From the NCBI GenBank assembly GCA_033032175.1, contig CM065319.1, positions 12,683,018 through 12,747,017 on the forward strand: a stretch of DNA of 64,000 bases, written 5' to 3'. Position 1 is the first letter of the stretch, and every line of letters begins with the position of its first letter. The notes under the pieces are model-generated. The model was not told the DNA's origin. It searched no databases and was given only the letters and a program-made list of their open reading frames with translations. Positions 1-12,700 of this stretch are shown in pieces. The stretch is from Saturnia japonica. Its lineage: Eukaryota > Arthropoda > Insecta > Lepidoptera > Saturniidae. A program made the position numbers and the translations under genes.

Positions 1-490
1 TTTTTTTCGAACTGACTATACTGTCAGCCTTAAGGGCCTTGGAGCCATTAGAGGCTTTGACAGCTTCACCGAGATTGGGGGCGAGCGCAGAAAGACTCAG
101 ACGCGAAAGCGGGACAACAAGCTCAAGGGTGCCAAAGTGGCCGAACCTCGGCTTGGGCTGTTGCGGTACATGTAAATAAGTCGCGATCTAATTCTCTATC
201 CGTAAAATTCGAATATAACTGGGAGTAATGAAGAAACATGCGTATATGCACTTAATAATCGGTCTAACTCTAAATAACCAAAAAAGAAAAAAGGTCCCTT
301 ACAGAACCTAATATACCTGTGGTGTGCACGTATGTGGTGGTGTAGTGTAATGATGTCTGTTGGTAGTTACTGATTGCAAGTGCAGTATCACTGTATCGAG
401 CGAGCGGCTGCTTGGCTGAAGGGCTCCATGCCGTAGAAACGAACCTAGGTTTGAGTTGCCGCTGGGGAGGGTGGTCGTATCGAATGACCT
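1..490 (-). mobile_element. 3' end of a jockey-type non-LTR retrotransposon (copy J1)
   Basis: The poly-T at the window start is the poly-A tail of an element running on the minus strand, so the copy continues past the edge. Its 3' UTR closely matches copies at 36.2-36.5 kb (+) and 52.2-52.6 kb (-), and it shares the segment reading GGTCCCTTACAG with a fragment at 12.2 kb. At about 300-490 it matches the end of the reverse-transcriptase ORF of the 36 kb copy, but the frame is broken, so it is dead. J1 and the 36 kb copy share the terminal CGAACTGA before the tail; the 52 kb copy lacks it, suggesting two subfamilies. Assignment to jockey rests on the RT pieces in the other copies. Confidence 0.75.
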
Positions 491-717
491 ATAAGTTGAA
501 AATCTTTCGACAAGCATCTATAGATTTGTTGCGGCAGCTGCACTTAAGAGCTAACCCCTTAAGACTTATCGTGTCACCGTCTTGGACCACATAATTACTT
601 AAAGTCAGGTGGAGGTTATGGTCTAAATTTACAAAGTAAAAATGAATTCTCGAGCGGCCAAATTTCCTCAGAATATTTTTAAGTTCATAGTTAGTATAAA
701 ATCTCCAATACATATGT

Positions 718-1045
718 CATCGTGATTGAGTGGTTTAGACCGGCGGAATATTCATTTGATGTCCACAGGTCCGAATCTCGGCATGCATCAAAGAATTTTC
801 CGGCATTCTCGTACATTTCCTCATTGGTAAATTACCAATTTAACACTATCCGTTGAAAATAATAGAAAATATCGTAAGGAAACCGGAGCGCTTGAGAAAT
901 ATTCTTGTAGTACCATCATATGTTGGAAAAATAAAGACATTTGGATTTCTCGGCGTTTGAAATCGCCAAGACGTCGTGAGCTGATGTGGTGATTAAGCTC
1001 GTGACCTCTTTGCTCAGCAGTGGGATACTTACAGTATAGTTTATT
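718..1045 (+). repeat. tRNA-derived SINE (family C)
   Basis: The start looks like a tRNA head: an A-box-like stretch GATTGAGTGGTTTAG, then a B-box-like GGTCCGAATCTC about 40 bp later. It is followed by a body with the AATTTTC and GGAAACCGG segments, and ends near TTTGCTCAGCAGTGGGATA. I recognise this layout from common lepidopteran SINEs; that recognition is from memory, not a search. It is diverged and therefore old. It is not a functional tRNA: no cloverleaf can be folded. Confidence 0.55.
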
Positions 1046-1417
1046 ATTATGCCAAGATACAAACCTGAGGACATTGGATTGACATTCTACCAGTTCAATA
1101 GAGAAGTATTGTAATCATCATTATTTATTGAAAATATTTTTTTCGGTCAATAATACAAAGAAAGAAAGTACGCATATTTATTAGATGTGGACATAATAAA
1201 AAACACGAAATTAATATAGTTTGGAATATTACTTATATTTGTAATGTTGCCGAACAAATACTGAGTTCAATATTGAAAAGGACCTCACCTCAGCATATGC
1301 TACGGAAAATTGCCATAGCGTTGGGTTTCAGCTGGCTCCAGGCATATACTGATGGACTTATATTAGCCTTAGAAGCTACAAAAAGAAATACTAATTGTTG
1401 TTATAATGGTAATATTA

Positions 1418-2626
1418 GGTCTTTACATATGAAATTGGCGTTTTGTACGAGAGGAATATATAGTCAACTTTTCTTTGTAAAATATATTTAATTAATCAAA
1501 CTATGCACCGTTGTTATCTGTGCACTTATGCCATCTCATAGGTAGTTCATTGATCCCTTTACTAAAAAAAACCACGAGGGCGAGAATCAATAAACTCTTT
1601 GAAGGCGGCTTGGACTGCCGCATCGGTGTTAAATTTATTTCCTTGTAAGAAGTTGTCCAAATTCTGGAAAAAATAGTAATCTGTTGGAGCAAAGTCCGTG
1701 GAGTACGGTGGATGTCGTAGACATTCCAATTGTAGCTCATCTAACTTAGTGGTTGTTTGTTGTGCAAAGTGTGGTCTTGCGTTGTCGTGAAGCAGCAGTG
1801 GCCTAGAGCGATTGACCAATCTCGGTTGTTTAGCAGCTAGTTCTTCCTTCATTGTTTACAGTAGCTGACAATAGATATCTGCCGTAATCGTTGGCCAGAT
1901 TTTAGAAAGCTGTAGTGAACGACACCGACGCTAGTTCACCAAACACTCACAAGTAACTTTTTCTGAGTCAATTTTCGTTTAGGGCAGGTCTCCAGGGTTT
2001 AGCCATTGCGACGAGCTTCCGATTATCGTACAGTATCCACTTTTCATTATAAGTAATGATTCGATTTAAAATCCTTTCATTATCGTGTCCGTTTAGCGCT
2101 TGCAAATTTGATTCACTCAATTCATGAGGTAGCTATCGTTCAAGTTTTACTTTCCCGATTTGCTTCAAGTGGATTAATGCAGTTTTATCACTTAACCCGA
2201 AGCCTGCAGCTATCTCTGAAGTGATTTGTGATGGATTCGCTTCCACAATAGCTTTTCATTCTTCATTTTCCACTTTGGTCTACGGCCTTCCACGAGGTTG
2301 GTTCTGAAGGTCGAAATTTCCAGAACGAAAACGTTGAAACCAAAAACGTACAATGGTTTATTTTGCAACACCAGCGCCGTACACATCATTAATCCTTCGA
2401 GCTGTTTCTGCAGCACTACCTATATTTCATGTTTTCCATTGTGCGGTGATAAGCGACGCCAAAGAAAAAAATTATGAGGAAAAAAAAAATGAAAGACTGT
2501 TTTCAAAACTCAAATGTACCAGCTAAATTAATTTATAAATTTGAATTTGGAATTCTTAACCAAAGAGGATATATTTCAGATCAAAGTGGTCAGTACGACA
2601 AAACGCTAATTTCATATGTAAGGATC
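1418..2626 (-). mobile_element. mariner DNA transposon, complete ends, 1209 bp
   Basis: Both ends are visible. The left inverted repeat starts GGTCTTTACATATGAAATTG at 1418 and the right one, read on the minus strand from 2626, starts GATCCTTACATATGAAATTA; about 27 of 30 bases match. A TA target duplication flanks each side (1416-1417 and 2627-2628). Length fits mariner (about 1.3 kb). The transposase reads right to left but is broken, so the copy cannot make its own enzyme. It lies about 0.9 kb upstream of the first UNC93-like coding exon. Confidence 0.92.
1501..2439 (-). pseudogene. mariner transposase, frameshifted
   Basis: A start resembling mariner MEN.. lies at 2437-2439, and the C-terminal part is open at 1562-1852. 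That part contains HDNARPHFAQQ and then PPYSTDFAPTDYYFF. Counting from the aspartate of HDNARPH to the one in PTD gives 34 residues between them, the mariner D34D signature. The final residues (INELPMRWHKCTDNNG, stop at 1501-1503) are in a different frame from the catalytic part. Upstream pieces such as KWKMKNE and GLSDKTALIHLKQIGKVK sit in other frames with stops. At least three frameshifts are therefore needed to join them. Dead copy. Confidence 0.9.
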
Positions 2627-2628
2627 TA

Positions 2629-3052
2629 ATATAAGATATAGGGGTTGGTTGAGAATAGTAGGGAGGAAATTACATAAGTTATTTAGAAACACACTGAGCC
2701 TATTAATTAAATTCCTACAATAAATAATTTAATTGCATTGTCGTTGACCGCGTTGTGTTATTCCGTGTTCTCAGGTACCGGTTGAGTCCAGTTCGAGTTG
2801 GTTAAATAGTTAGATATCCTTGAATGTAAATAGAAGGGAATTCGAACACCACATTCTTACGCATTGCGGTTTTTAATTATTAAATACACAATATCATTTA
2901 TTCATGCGTAACCTTACACTTTAATTAAGTAGTTTTATTGTAAGTTACAGTTATATTGCTGTGAGAATTGTCTATCTGCACAAATGGTTGCATCGGGTAA
3001 AATGCAAGGGTAAATTGTAAATACGGTTGTTGAAAATGAAAACGGTGCTTAG
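2629..3052. other. No gene seen
   Basis: AT-rich spacer between the mariner and the next SINE. I see no ORF, repeat pair or RNA-like structure. Confidence 0.5.
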
Positions 3053-3340
3053 TTTTTTTTAAAATTCATTATAGAAATAGCATCTGGGAACAATCTCATC
3101 TGATGTGAAGTGGCGATGTGTTCGAGGATGGTAGCATGTTAATCATAGTGAGAGGATTGCTCATAAGTGTAGCTTTTCAACTCGAGGGTGTTAGTTAGCT
3201 TGGCAGGCATTAGAAATTCCCTATCACTTTGATATGGTCTCATCGCAATGTTTTCCGTCAGCAAAAGCTCTGGCGATTCGAACTCACGTTAATCGACGCC
3301 GTGTTTGTACACGCTACTACTGAGCCATCGTTACCATCTA
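3053..3340 (-). repeat. tRNA-derived SINE (family A, copy 1)
   Basis: Read on the minus strand from about 3335, an A-box-like GATGGCTCAGTAGTAGC is followed by a B-box-like GAGTTCGAATCG. Next comes a body reading AAAACATTGCGATGAGACCA and a tail ATCAGATGAGATTGT ending in an A-rich run (T-run at 3053). The same order of segments occurs at 6.7 kb and 28.9 kb (+) and, truncated, at 47.0 kb (-). Confidence 0.8.
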
Positions 3341-3535
3341 GATGCTCGATGGTATGCTGGGTCTAATGATTATCTATATCACTTCTAAGCTGATATCTAC
3401 CCGAGATACGAATTAGAAACATTTACCCGTAAAATTTGTTTCTTCGACTTTGAGTTTTTTACAAATTTAGTTACCGTGCTTTTTATGTACTCGAGAATTT
3501 GACTACTTTATAACTTAAAATTATATTTGTTACAG

Positions 3536-3546
3536 TATAAAACAAA
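3536..3546 (+). other. 5' UTR part of the first coding exon, after a spliced leader intron
   Basis: TTGTTACAG ending at 3535 is a good splice acceptor only 11 bp before the ATG at 3547. The first coding exon is therefore probably preceded by at least one non-coding exon. I could not identify that exon or the promoter; they may lie among the upstream repeats or outside the window. Confidence 0.6.
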
Positions 3547-3770
3547 ATGCCGGAGAGATCGGTTGTGTTTGGCATGAACGAGAAATGGCGAATCAATCGT
3601 AACATCTTCGTCTTAGGTTTCGCATTTATGGTGCATTTCACCGCTTTCTACGGCACCGCGAACCTCCAGAGTTCCGTCAACAGCGACGCTGGAGCTGGCA
3701 CCTTCACACTAGCAGCTATATACTTCTCGCTTATATTGTCTAATATATTACTACCGGCTGTTGTGATAAA
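3547..3770 (+). CDS. Unc93-like: UNC93-like coding exon 1 (residues 1-75)
   Basis: The start ATG follows ACAAA. A cytosolic N-terminus of about 16 residues leads into span 1 (IFVLGFAFMVHFTAFYGTA), the conserved ANLQSSVN loop, and span 2 (FTLAAIYFSLILSNILLPA). Donor GTGAGT at 3771; the exon ends after two bases of Lys75. Confidence 0.95.
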
Positions 3771-6700
3771 GTGAGTGCTAAGTACTATTCAGCACATTCA
3801 GTATAACCACAAAGCTATCCGAGGTCATTCGAATGTAAGTTGTTATTTCTGAGTAGGGACTATTCGTGTACTAGTTTGCGTTGCCAATTAAATCTTTTGA
3901 AATGGGATTATAACAAATAACAATAGTATTATTTTTACTGCAGTAAAAGGTATAACAGCTGTGCTTTAGTAGTGGAATGATTAAGATTCAACCAAAATTA
4001 TTAGTTTTTTTTTGTGGCACGACAAAAAGCCTGATGGTAAGCAAAGTACGTTCTAACAAAAACAATGTATATCGCGACATCGGTATTCCATCGACTTCCG
4101 CCGCTGTTATGTCAGCCGAAGATTCTCGGCCTCTTGATATGTACTGGTTGGTCTCGAAACGCAACAAGCCAAAAGAGAGTCATAGTAACGGGTTTGTAGC
4201 AGCGATCATGGAGTTTTACTAAATTCGGTCGCTATATATCGGCGACACAATGGTACGCGAAGTAGGTAGCAAACTACTGCTAGTTTAGGCTTACACCACT
4301 GGATCCTCTCTCACCAATACCAAAGATAGAATAATCTCACTAACCTGGTGGTGGTCTAAAGCTCCAGACCATGAAGTCCGAACTATGGAATCCGTCGCAA
4401 TGTCGTCCACACAATACATATATGTATGTGTCTTTAGAGTTTATTTTGCACTTCACCAAACACAATATAGTTTATAAAAACCAGCTGCACAGCGAACGAC
4501 GATGCACTTATTGTTTCTAATATATTTTAGATTTATCAAGAAAGTTCCATAAATATTAGAACCTCAGTCTTCAGAGCGAAGTAACGAACCCGCTCGAATT
4601 CGAACTGCTGGTACCAACCTACCGCAAAGCGATAGATGTATCGAGGCCATTGGTTGAGGCAATGTTTTCTGATGTTGGCTGCAGTGCGTTCAAATTGTTT
4701 TGCGCGCATCCATTGGTAGTAAGATCTCTTATCCCTGCTTGCGCATGTTGGTCGCAACCTGGTCGGGTACAGATGCCTGCCACCTCGTTAGATTATTAGA
4801 TGTACATTTTACACTAGCTGGTCCCGGAACGTGACACGCCTAAGCGTGCCACTTTGGCTGTTGTTACATATAAGTCGCGATCCAGTCAAACGCAATTGTC
4901 TATCATTTATGTATTATTTGGAATCAACACTTTGTAACACTTCACTATTCAATTAATGAAGAATGTTTTACTCATAGAACTAACGTTGTGGTTGACAAAA
5001 GTTCTAAAAAATTAAAATTATTCACAGATGGCTGGGCTGCAAATGGACCATATCATTATCATTCATGGCGTACATGCCGTTTATAGCAGCACAATTTTAC
5101 CCGCAACTTTACACGCTAGTGCCAGCTGGCATAATGGTCGGCTTCGGTGGTGGACCTCTCTGGTGTGCTAAATGCACCTACCTTTCAGTGGTAAGAAACA
5201 CATTAGAAACCTTAAACTATAATGTTTCTAGTGTTTTGGTTATCGGTCTGTCACATATCCTGTCAGATCTCAATGCCAAGATTGAAGATGATTTACAGAC
5301 ACATTTTACATCATTCCTCAGTCATCTACATAACATTTATAAAAATTTAATATAAGCTTTGGCCCGTGCTAGCTGTTGATTTCTCCTACGTACCCTTATG
5401 TCTCTTGTGTTGCAGATTAGACTAAAGTCCTTCAGTAGATATTATACATAATAAATTTCCAAAAACCGCTACTTTCCGGTAAATTGTACAAGAACCAGAA
5501 CAAGCCTTCACACATGTTTTAAATACACGAGCTAAATGTCACCTAATTAAATTATGTGCGTTTAAAACTATTCCCTTTCGTTGGAATTGTTAAAAGGCAG
5601 ATGATATTAACAACTACCATGTCCATTGCCTGACAACAACACTAACACGTGGTTGATTAACATAACTTTACTGACATTGAAGAGTGTTACATTATTGGTA
5701 TAAGCTGAGCTGAATCTTAACGAGATGAACTCATGTACAGATAGATCCTGATGGCCTAGATCCGTGTTATATAATGTTAATTCATGTTACGAAATCCTTA
5801 TTTTAATGTTAAAGATTTGCAATACCTAATTATTTTACTATGAAATAATTAAAGATTTCATTGCCAAATTAAGTAATCGTAAATAGTAAACGTCCAAATG
5901 GTTTTATTATGGACAAAGCCATTTCAGCATTGCTTTGTTTTGTATGCCGTTGTTTTCAAATTATATAATTATTATTATGTATTGAATTAATAACACGTTT
6001 GACAAATTAATCATTATGTAATTTAAAAGGGTGAAACTTTGCAAAAAGTCGTTTACTAATTAAGGCTACCTTTGAAATAAAATAACGATATAGAAAGGTG
6101 CAAACATGCAAACTTTTTTTATTACATCGTCTTTCGTATTGACAATTTTAGTCTTTTTACTGGAATATAATTGTAATCTATGACATTGTTTTTGTATTTT
6201 TGAAAAAAAATGTCTTTATATTCTTCAAGGTTTTAATTATTCACTTAAAATTGACTGAAATGGTGAACAAATAATAATTAGTAAAATAAAAGTTATTTAG
6301 TACCAAGATATTAAAATATTTTCATTGAAGGTTTGATTGAAGAAAATCAAATTCATAAATGGATCGGGAAAGGTGTGTCTTATTTCTATATGTGTATTTA
6401 TTTACCGAATGAATACTCATATACTTTATATTGGATGTTGCAAAAGGTTAAGAGTTTAATAATTATTTATCGTATTTGATAAGGCATTGGCGGCAAAGTT
6501 TTTCTTTATTACATCACTACTTATTCCTTATTTTGCTTATGTCACAAATATAGAGGTATATTTTATTTATTAATATAGGTATATTTATTTTTATTAAAAA
6601 TATTTAGAATATATCAACGATACAGCAATGATAAAAAAATAAACACGTAGATCGGATCAACGGTTCTCGAATCAACAAATAGCTATGATTGCTCAATAGT

Positions 6701-9700
6701 ACCATGTACGACATCGTGTCAATCGACGTGAGTTTCAATCTCTGTAATGAACCTCAGCTTTCGGTGAAGGAAAACATCGTGATGAAACCATAGCATGGCG
6801 ATAGGCCATTTTCTAATACCCGCCTGGCTAGCTACTATCATCTAGTCGATGATGTGTCAGAATGCATACAGGTGTGTTCGGAGCTGCATTTGAGAGTCAT
6901 TCCTCGCAACAGGCATAGCCTTTTACCATCTTAGGCCACATTATCAAAAAATGCACAAACAAGTAGATACGGTTATGAATTATGTTTTTTAACATATAAG
7001 GATATTTATAGATAGCCGAACCTTATGCGAAACTATCCGGAGTTCGAGCTGAAGTTTTGGTAGTGAGATTCTTTGGAATATTCTTCATGTTTTGCCAAAT
7101 GGCGCAGATTTGGGGTAATCTTATATCTTCAGCGAGTGAGTAACATAATTTATAATATTACTATAATTCGTTTTAGAGCCTTTCACTTTAATTCCACAGT
7201 TTTTAATGTTATCAAGAATGCTACATCAGTATAACTAAAGGCCGTATGCTAGAATGTTTGTTTTTTAACACTATAATTCATATTCATGAAACACAGGATG
7301 TCTTTGCAAAAAATATAAGTTATTTATAGAATTTAAGTTATCTATGCTTCATTGTTTGTTACAAATGGACAAAATATAGTATATCATATATTCTAATTAA
7401 TAAAAAATTATCATGAACGCTTTCTCGGCATTTATGCCATTTATTATTGTAAGATTAAAATTATCCGCGGTTTAGAAATACATATTATACTTTCTCTAAT
7501 TTGAGACATGATGGATTCTTCATACAAACTTTCATCCATGTTTTATTTTCCTCACATGTGGGATATTACAATGAAATAATTCGGTTGTTGCAAAACTTTA
7601 TAATACAGATAATTTACAATACGTATATCGCTTAGAATATATAAACACCCTCGAGCTACGGACGTCAGCGCACGTCACATTTCAATCGTAAAATAAAATA
7701 GTAATAATAACTTTCTACGTAGTTAAAGAGTTTAAAAACACTTCATCCAGTCTTAAAAATAATACTACTATCAGTTCATAGGTAAGTATTAGAAATACAA
7801 TACATTTCTTATTACGTTTATCGATGCCAATAAATTAACAAATCAGTTAGCGTTGTACACCGATGTCATTTCACAATTACTGTACATGCGAATAATAAAT
7901 CAACAAACCGGTTCGCGTGGAATCCGATGTTATTTCCCCATTATCGTGCATTCGCATTGGTGTTCTCATATATTTTCTTCTTACAAACGTTTGTTTTCTT
8001 ACTTTTGCATTTATAATATTAGTATGGATAACTTTCATTTCTGTCTTTATATGTAATTTCATTTTGTACTCAGCTGTTAGTTTTTCAAAAATATTAAAGT
8101 AAAATAAATATGTAATGATCTAAAAAGATTAACAAATCAGAATTTATTTTTTATTAGAATGATTACCCCTATATTTTCATTTATAAATATTCATCCTCTA
8201 TTTTCATCCGTTAAAGTTTTATTTTCGCTTTAATAAGTAGCCTATGTCCTTTCTTAAGGTCCAATCTATATCTATCCAAAAAATTCATCAAAATTGGTTC
8301 AGCGGTGTAGGCGTGAAAATGTTGCAGACAGGCAGACAGACAGAGTTACTTTCATATTTATAATATTAGTATGGAAGTATGGATTAAGTTTAAGATAATT
8401 TTTTCAGTATTATCCTCGTCTCTCGGTGAAGAGATACCTACAATAAATGAAACAATAATATCTTCAAGTTTAGCTCAGTACGTCACCAATGTATCTACAA
8501 CACCGTCGTTGGATCTAAGTAGTACTTGTGGAGTGAACTTTTGTAGTAGTTCTGTATCTCATGTAAGTTATAATTGAGTGTTTAATTCTGAAATAACATT
8601 TTTATTTAAAAGGAAATTAAAAGTTATAAATTATTTTTTAGGATAATGTAAACTTGGAACCTCCTTCTCCACTAAAGATAAAAGTAATAACTGGAGTGTA
8701 TCTTGCATGTATGGTGTCGGCTATGCTAATGGTCGCTATAGGCGTAGATTCACTTAGCAGGTTGGTTCTTTAAATTCATGTTAATTTATTTTAGTACAAG
8801 TATAGAGACAATACAGGGTCTTCAATGCGTATGTAATGTTTCCGGTGCTACAAACGTCCATAAGCTTCAGGTTGGTCGCACGCTAGTTTTCCACCATAAA
8901 GTAAAATAAAAAAGGTGATGTGTATGTTGTGGCCTATAATTGGGGTTCTACTAATTTTCAAATTACAGTGCATTCAAAGTAACTTGTTTCTAGTGACTTC
9001 TATGAATTAGGCTTAGGCTTGAACCGATTTTTTGTGTTACAAGCGGCTTGCAGTACGCCTGATTTTAAATACTGCATGTATCCTTTTTCTTACCCCATAT
9101 CCTACTTAAGTAGGGTTGGCACAACATATTTTCTTCTACCACTCTATTCTATCAAATGTCATCTCAATATTCACACCTTTTAAACGCATATCATTCTTCA
9201 CATAATCCATCGATACCCCTACTCCTATATTCAAACTCTTTCATATTTAACATTATTCTAGTTATATGACTTTCATCCCTCCTCAAGACAGCAATAGAGC
9301 ATGTATCTATTTATAATTAACCTTAATAATACTGTAGTCCTATTACTTCTGAGGACTGAATTAATATGACTCGGGTGGCAGTGCGTATTATTAAACACAC
9401 TCTTTAGACCAAAACCCAGCAGTGCGAGTATTTTTTCTGTGGCAGAAATTAGTATTGGTGGAGGAGGTTCTACAATTTAAATGAATTATTGGTAGCATGA
9501 TCAGTCTCTGCATCGATCATCCTATTCATTTCATATTCATACATTCATTTCATTTTACCTTAACCTAAAGCTTTCCGTAAAGGAAAAGATCATATAGAAA
9601 CAAAATAATGTTGGTAGATAATGCTTTAGAATTCGTGACTTTGCTTGCGAATACTCTCAGGCCAGAAATCTTTCTTCAAGTACCCATTGGTCAGATTCAC

Positions 9701-12700
9701 TAGCTACACTCGTTCTATCCTATTTAATAGGTTTAGTATATTATCTTTTATCATATTGTGAGCCTGAAATCAAGCGGTAGCTATCAATTTTAAAATGGAA
9801 AAAAATCTTCTCGCTTTTATCCCTTGCTATGTACGATCGGCACAACTATCAACTATTATTTCAATGTTTATAGTTGTTATACAAATACCATCCTTGCATA
9901 AACTATCCGTACTTTCTTCGGTTTTTCTCTATTCCCTATATCCGTGAACCTCAATACTTATTACTCTTCTAGGTAACTGTCTTTCATCCATCTTCAGGAC
10001 ATATCCATACAACGCTAACCTATTACTCCTGAACTTTTCAGTCACTGGTGCTTCTTTTGATATAATATTCCTCATAAAACCATTCTATATATAAATATTA
10101 AATAATTTGTATTTTGTAATAGACTTTTTGATTAGTTTATTTTAATTAAGATATATCTTGCTTAATCCTATTAATGAACTATTTTTTTTTTAATATACAG
10201 TAAACCTAAATCAGTTCATTAAATCAGAAGTCATAGGAAATTTAATCGCCCCACATGAGGTCAGTGCTCCATCGTCATCAGCCTGTGGTCTCCTCTCGAC
10301 CCGGGCTTTGGTCCTTTGCGTCCATTCGATTCTAGCCACCCTGCGCAGACTATCTCTACATTTTGCAAGGCGGCGACCCACACTAATTTACCCAAACACG
10401 GTCTCCACTTCAGAACTCGACTAACACATCTGTTATCAGTTCTTCTGCATATGTGGAGGATAATTTACTACGCGTGTCCATCCATACATACATACATACA
10501 TATTATAAAGCTCGATATCTCTCCGTCTGTCTGTTCGTTTATGCTCTTTTCACGCGAGAACCGTTTATCCAATTTATATTTAAAAAAATATTTATAGCTG
10601 TGTTTTCTGGCCAGGTTATAGGATATATTTTGTTGTAGAAAGTAACATACAAAATTAGCAGTGGCGATAATGGTGAATGGGTGGCGGGTGGGTGCGCTCG
10701 ACTGTCGATATTCAGTACTTTACGCGAGCGGAGCCGAGCGCTGTGCCCTTGTAATCTATAAATGTTTGTTTTTGTATATATATATTTTAGGTATACAGCT
10801 GGTCGTAAAGTCTCAAGTCACGGTAAGGCTGGTTTCCAACTGCTTGCCGTGACGCTGCGTCAACTCCGGCACAAGTACCAGTTGCTATTGTTACCCGTGA
10901 TTAGCTACATCGGTGCTGAGCAAGCGTTTATGGCTGCTGACTTTACACAAGTGAGTGCTATTAAGGACTCCTTGTATACGATCAAATATACGTAATTTAT
11001 TTGTTTTAAGGCATGTTCTTATATAATAATAAAAAGAAATTGTTTGTTTATAAAAGTTAATCTCTGGAACTACCAGTGGGATTCGAAAAATGATTTTTGT
11101 GTATGATGACCAAATTCACGAACTATTTTTCAAATTCGCAATTTCAAATTCGGTACATGCTATATACCTCTCAGCTAGCTTTAAATGTTGATTTTTGTTA
11201 AGCAAGTCGGAAGTGAAAGCGCTTCAGAACTGCTTTATCAGCGTGCGTTGGCGTAATGGTTAATGATATTTAACTACAATATTCCACAAAAGTATTGGTC
11301 CTTAGTATGTCTAAAAAAAGACCGCGACACCATATGCCTATCTCTTATACATAAGCCACCATAAGGCATATTGTGACAAGGATTTATTGAAAATTTAAAA
11401 GTGATAATGAGAATTATTTTTGGCAAAACATATTAATCCGTTTGAATGAAAGTTACTTCATTATCAAGAAAGTTCTATGAAGATAAATTTTGGCCTTTAT
11501 TGCTTGTTATTTGGATGCATAGTTTGGAAGATATTGGAAAAATAAAATAATTCAACACTCGGCCCGGGTCTATCACTATAGTGGTAAGTCGCGCGAACGA
11601 ACCGTATGAGTGTCGTGACGTATATATAAATAACCCCGGCAGCCCTATAAAAATATTGTTGTATTATTAAAATAATTTTTGTGTGTTTAAATTTTCTATT
11701 ATTTTGTTCTTGTTAATCGGTTGCTTAAAAGTTAAAGAAAAACAATCGTATCTTGTCGATAAAGATTTTTTTTAAAGTAAGGTAAATACATAACGAGCAT
11801 TATGAACGTAAAAATTTTAGGTCCTGCAGTTTTATTAGGTATCAGTTAGAATATTTTACACTGAAATTGCTTTGTATTTATTTTCAGGCGTTTGTCGGTT
11901 GTTCTTACGGCATCAGTAATATTGGTTTCGTATTGATTTGCTTTGGCGCGTGGAATGCTATAGCGGCACCTATCGCTGGGGCGGTGGTCAAGCTCACCGG
12001 CAGATTCCCCGTGATGGTCACTGCTCTCGTAAGTATTCATCAGCTGTTGTAAATCTCACTTCTAGGGAGTTGTTTTTTTTAAATCAAATCACAGTAAATA
12101 CCCTACCATCATTTCTCCAAAGAAAATACATGATAATTATACCGGTAATAAAATGTCAATTGCAATATATAAAATAGAAAGTGGATAAGAACAAGCAAAA
12201 AAGACGAAAAAGGTCCCTTACAGAACCTACGTATTAACTGTGTGGTGCGATTGTGTGTTGAAAGCTAGTGAATGCAGTGTCACTGTATCGTGCAAGCAGT
12301 GGGCTCGAGGGCTCCATATCTGACGATTGGACCTGGCTGCCCTTGGTCGGACTGTGGCTATACTTATATATATCCGCTAAAAACGAGGTGTCAAAATTTC
12401 GATGATGAGTTTGGATTTATGACATACCAATAATGTTTGAAAAAAGGTGCATGTTTAAAGCCGTGCTATTTTTATAAATTGTTTATTTGTTTACAATATT
12501 TGAATCAATCATTCTAGGTTATAATTGGCTGTATCATTAGATCGTAAAAATAATAATAAACGGCGTCTGACATTTTTAAAATTTTTAGTTATTGAACTTA
12601 TGCCTTCTGATGGCTCTGTTATTTTGGAGACCTGATCCCAGCCAGTGGATTGTGTTCTACATCCTTGCGGCTGTCTGGGGTGCAGCTGATGCGATGTGGC

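Noticed and set aside
4536..4757. Minus-strand 73-codon frame inside intron 1
   Set aside because: Not similar to any protein I know; the region looks like decayed transposon.
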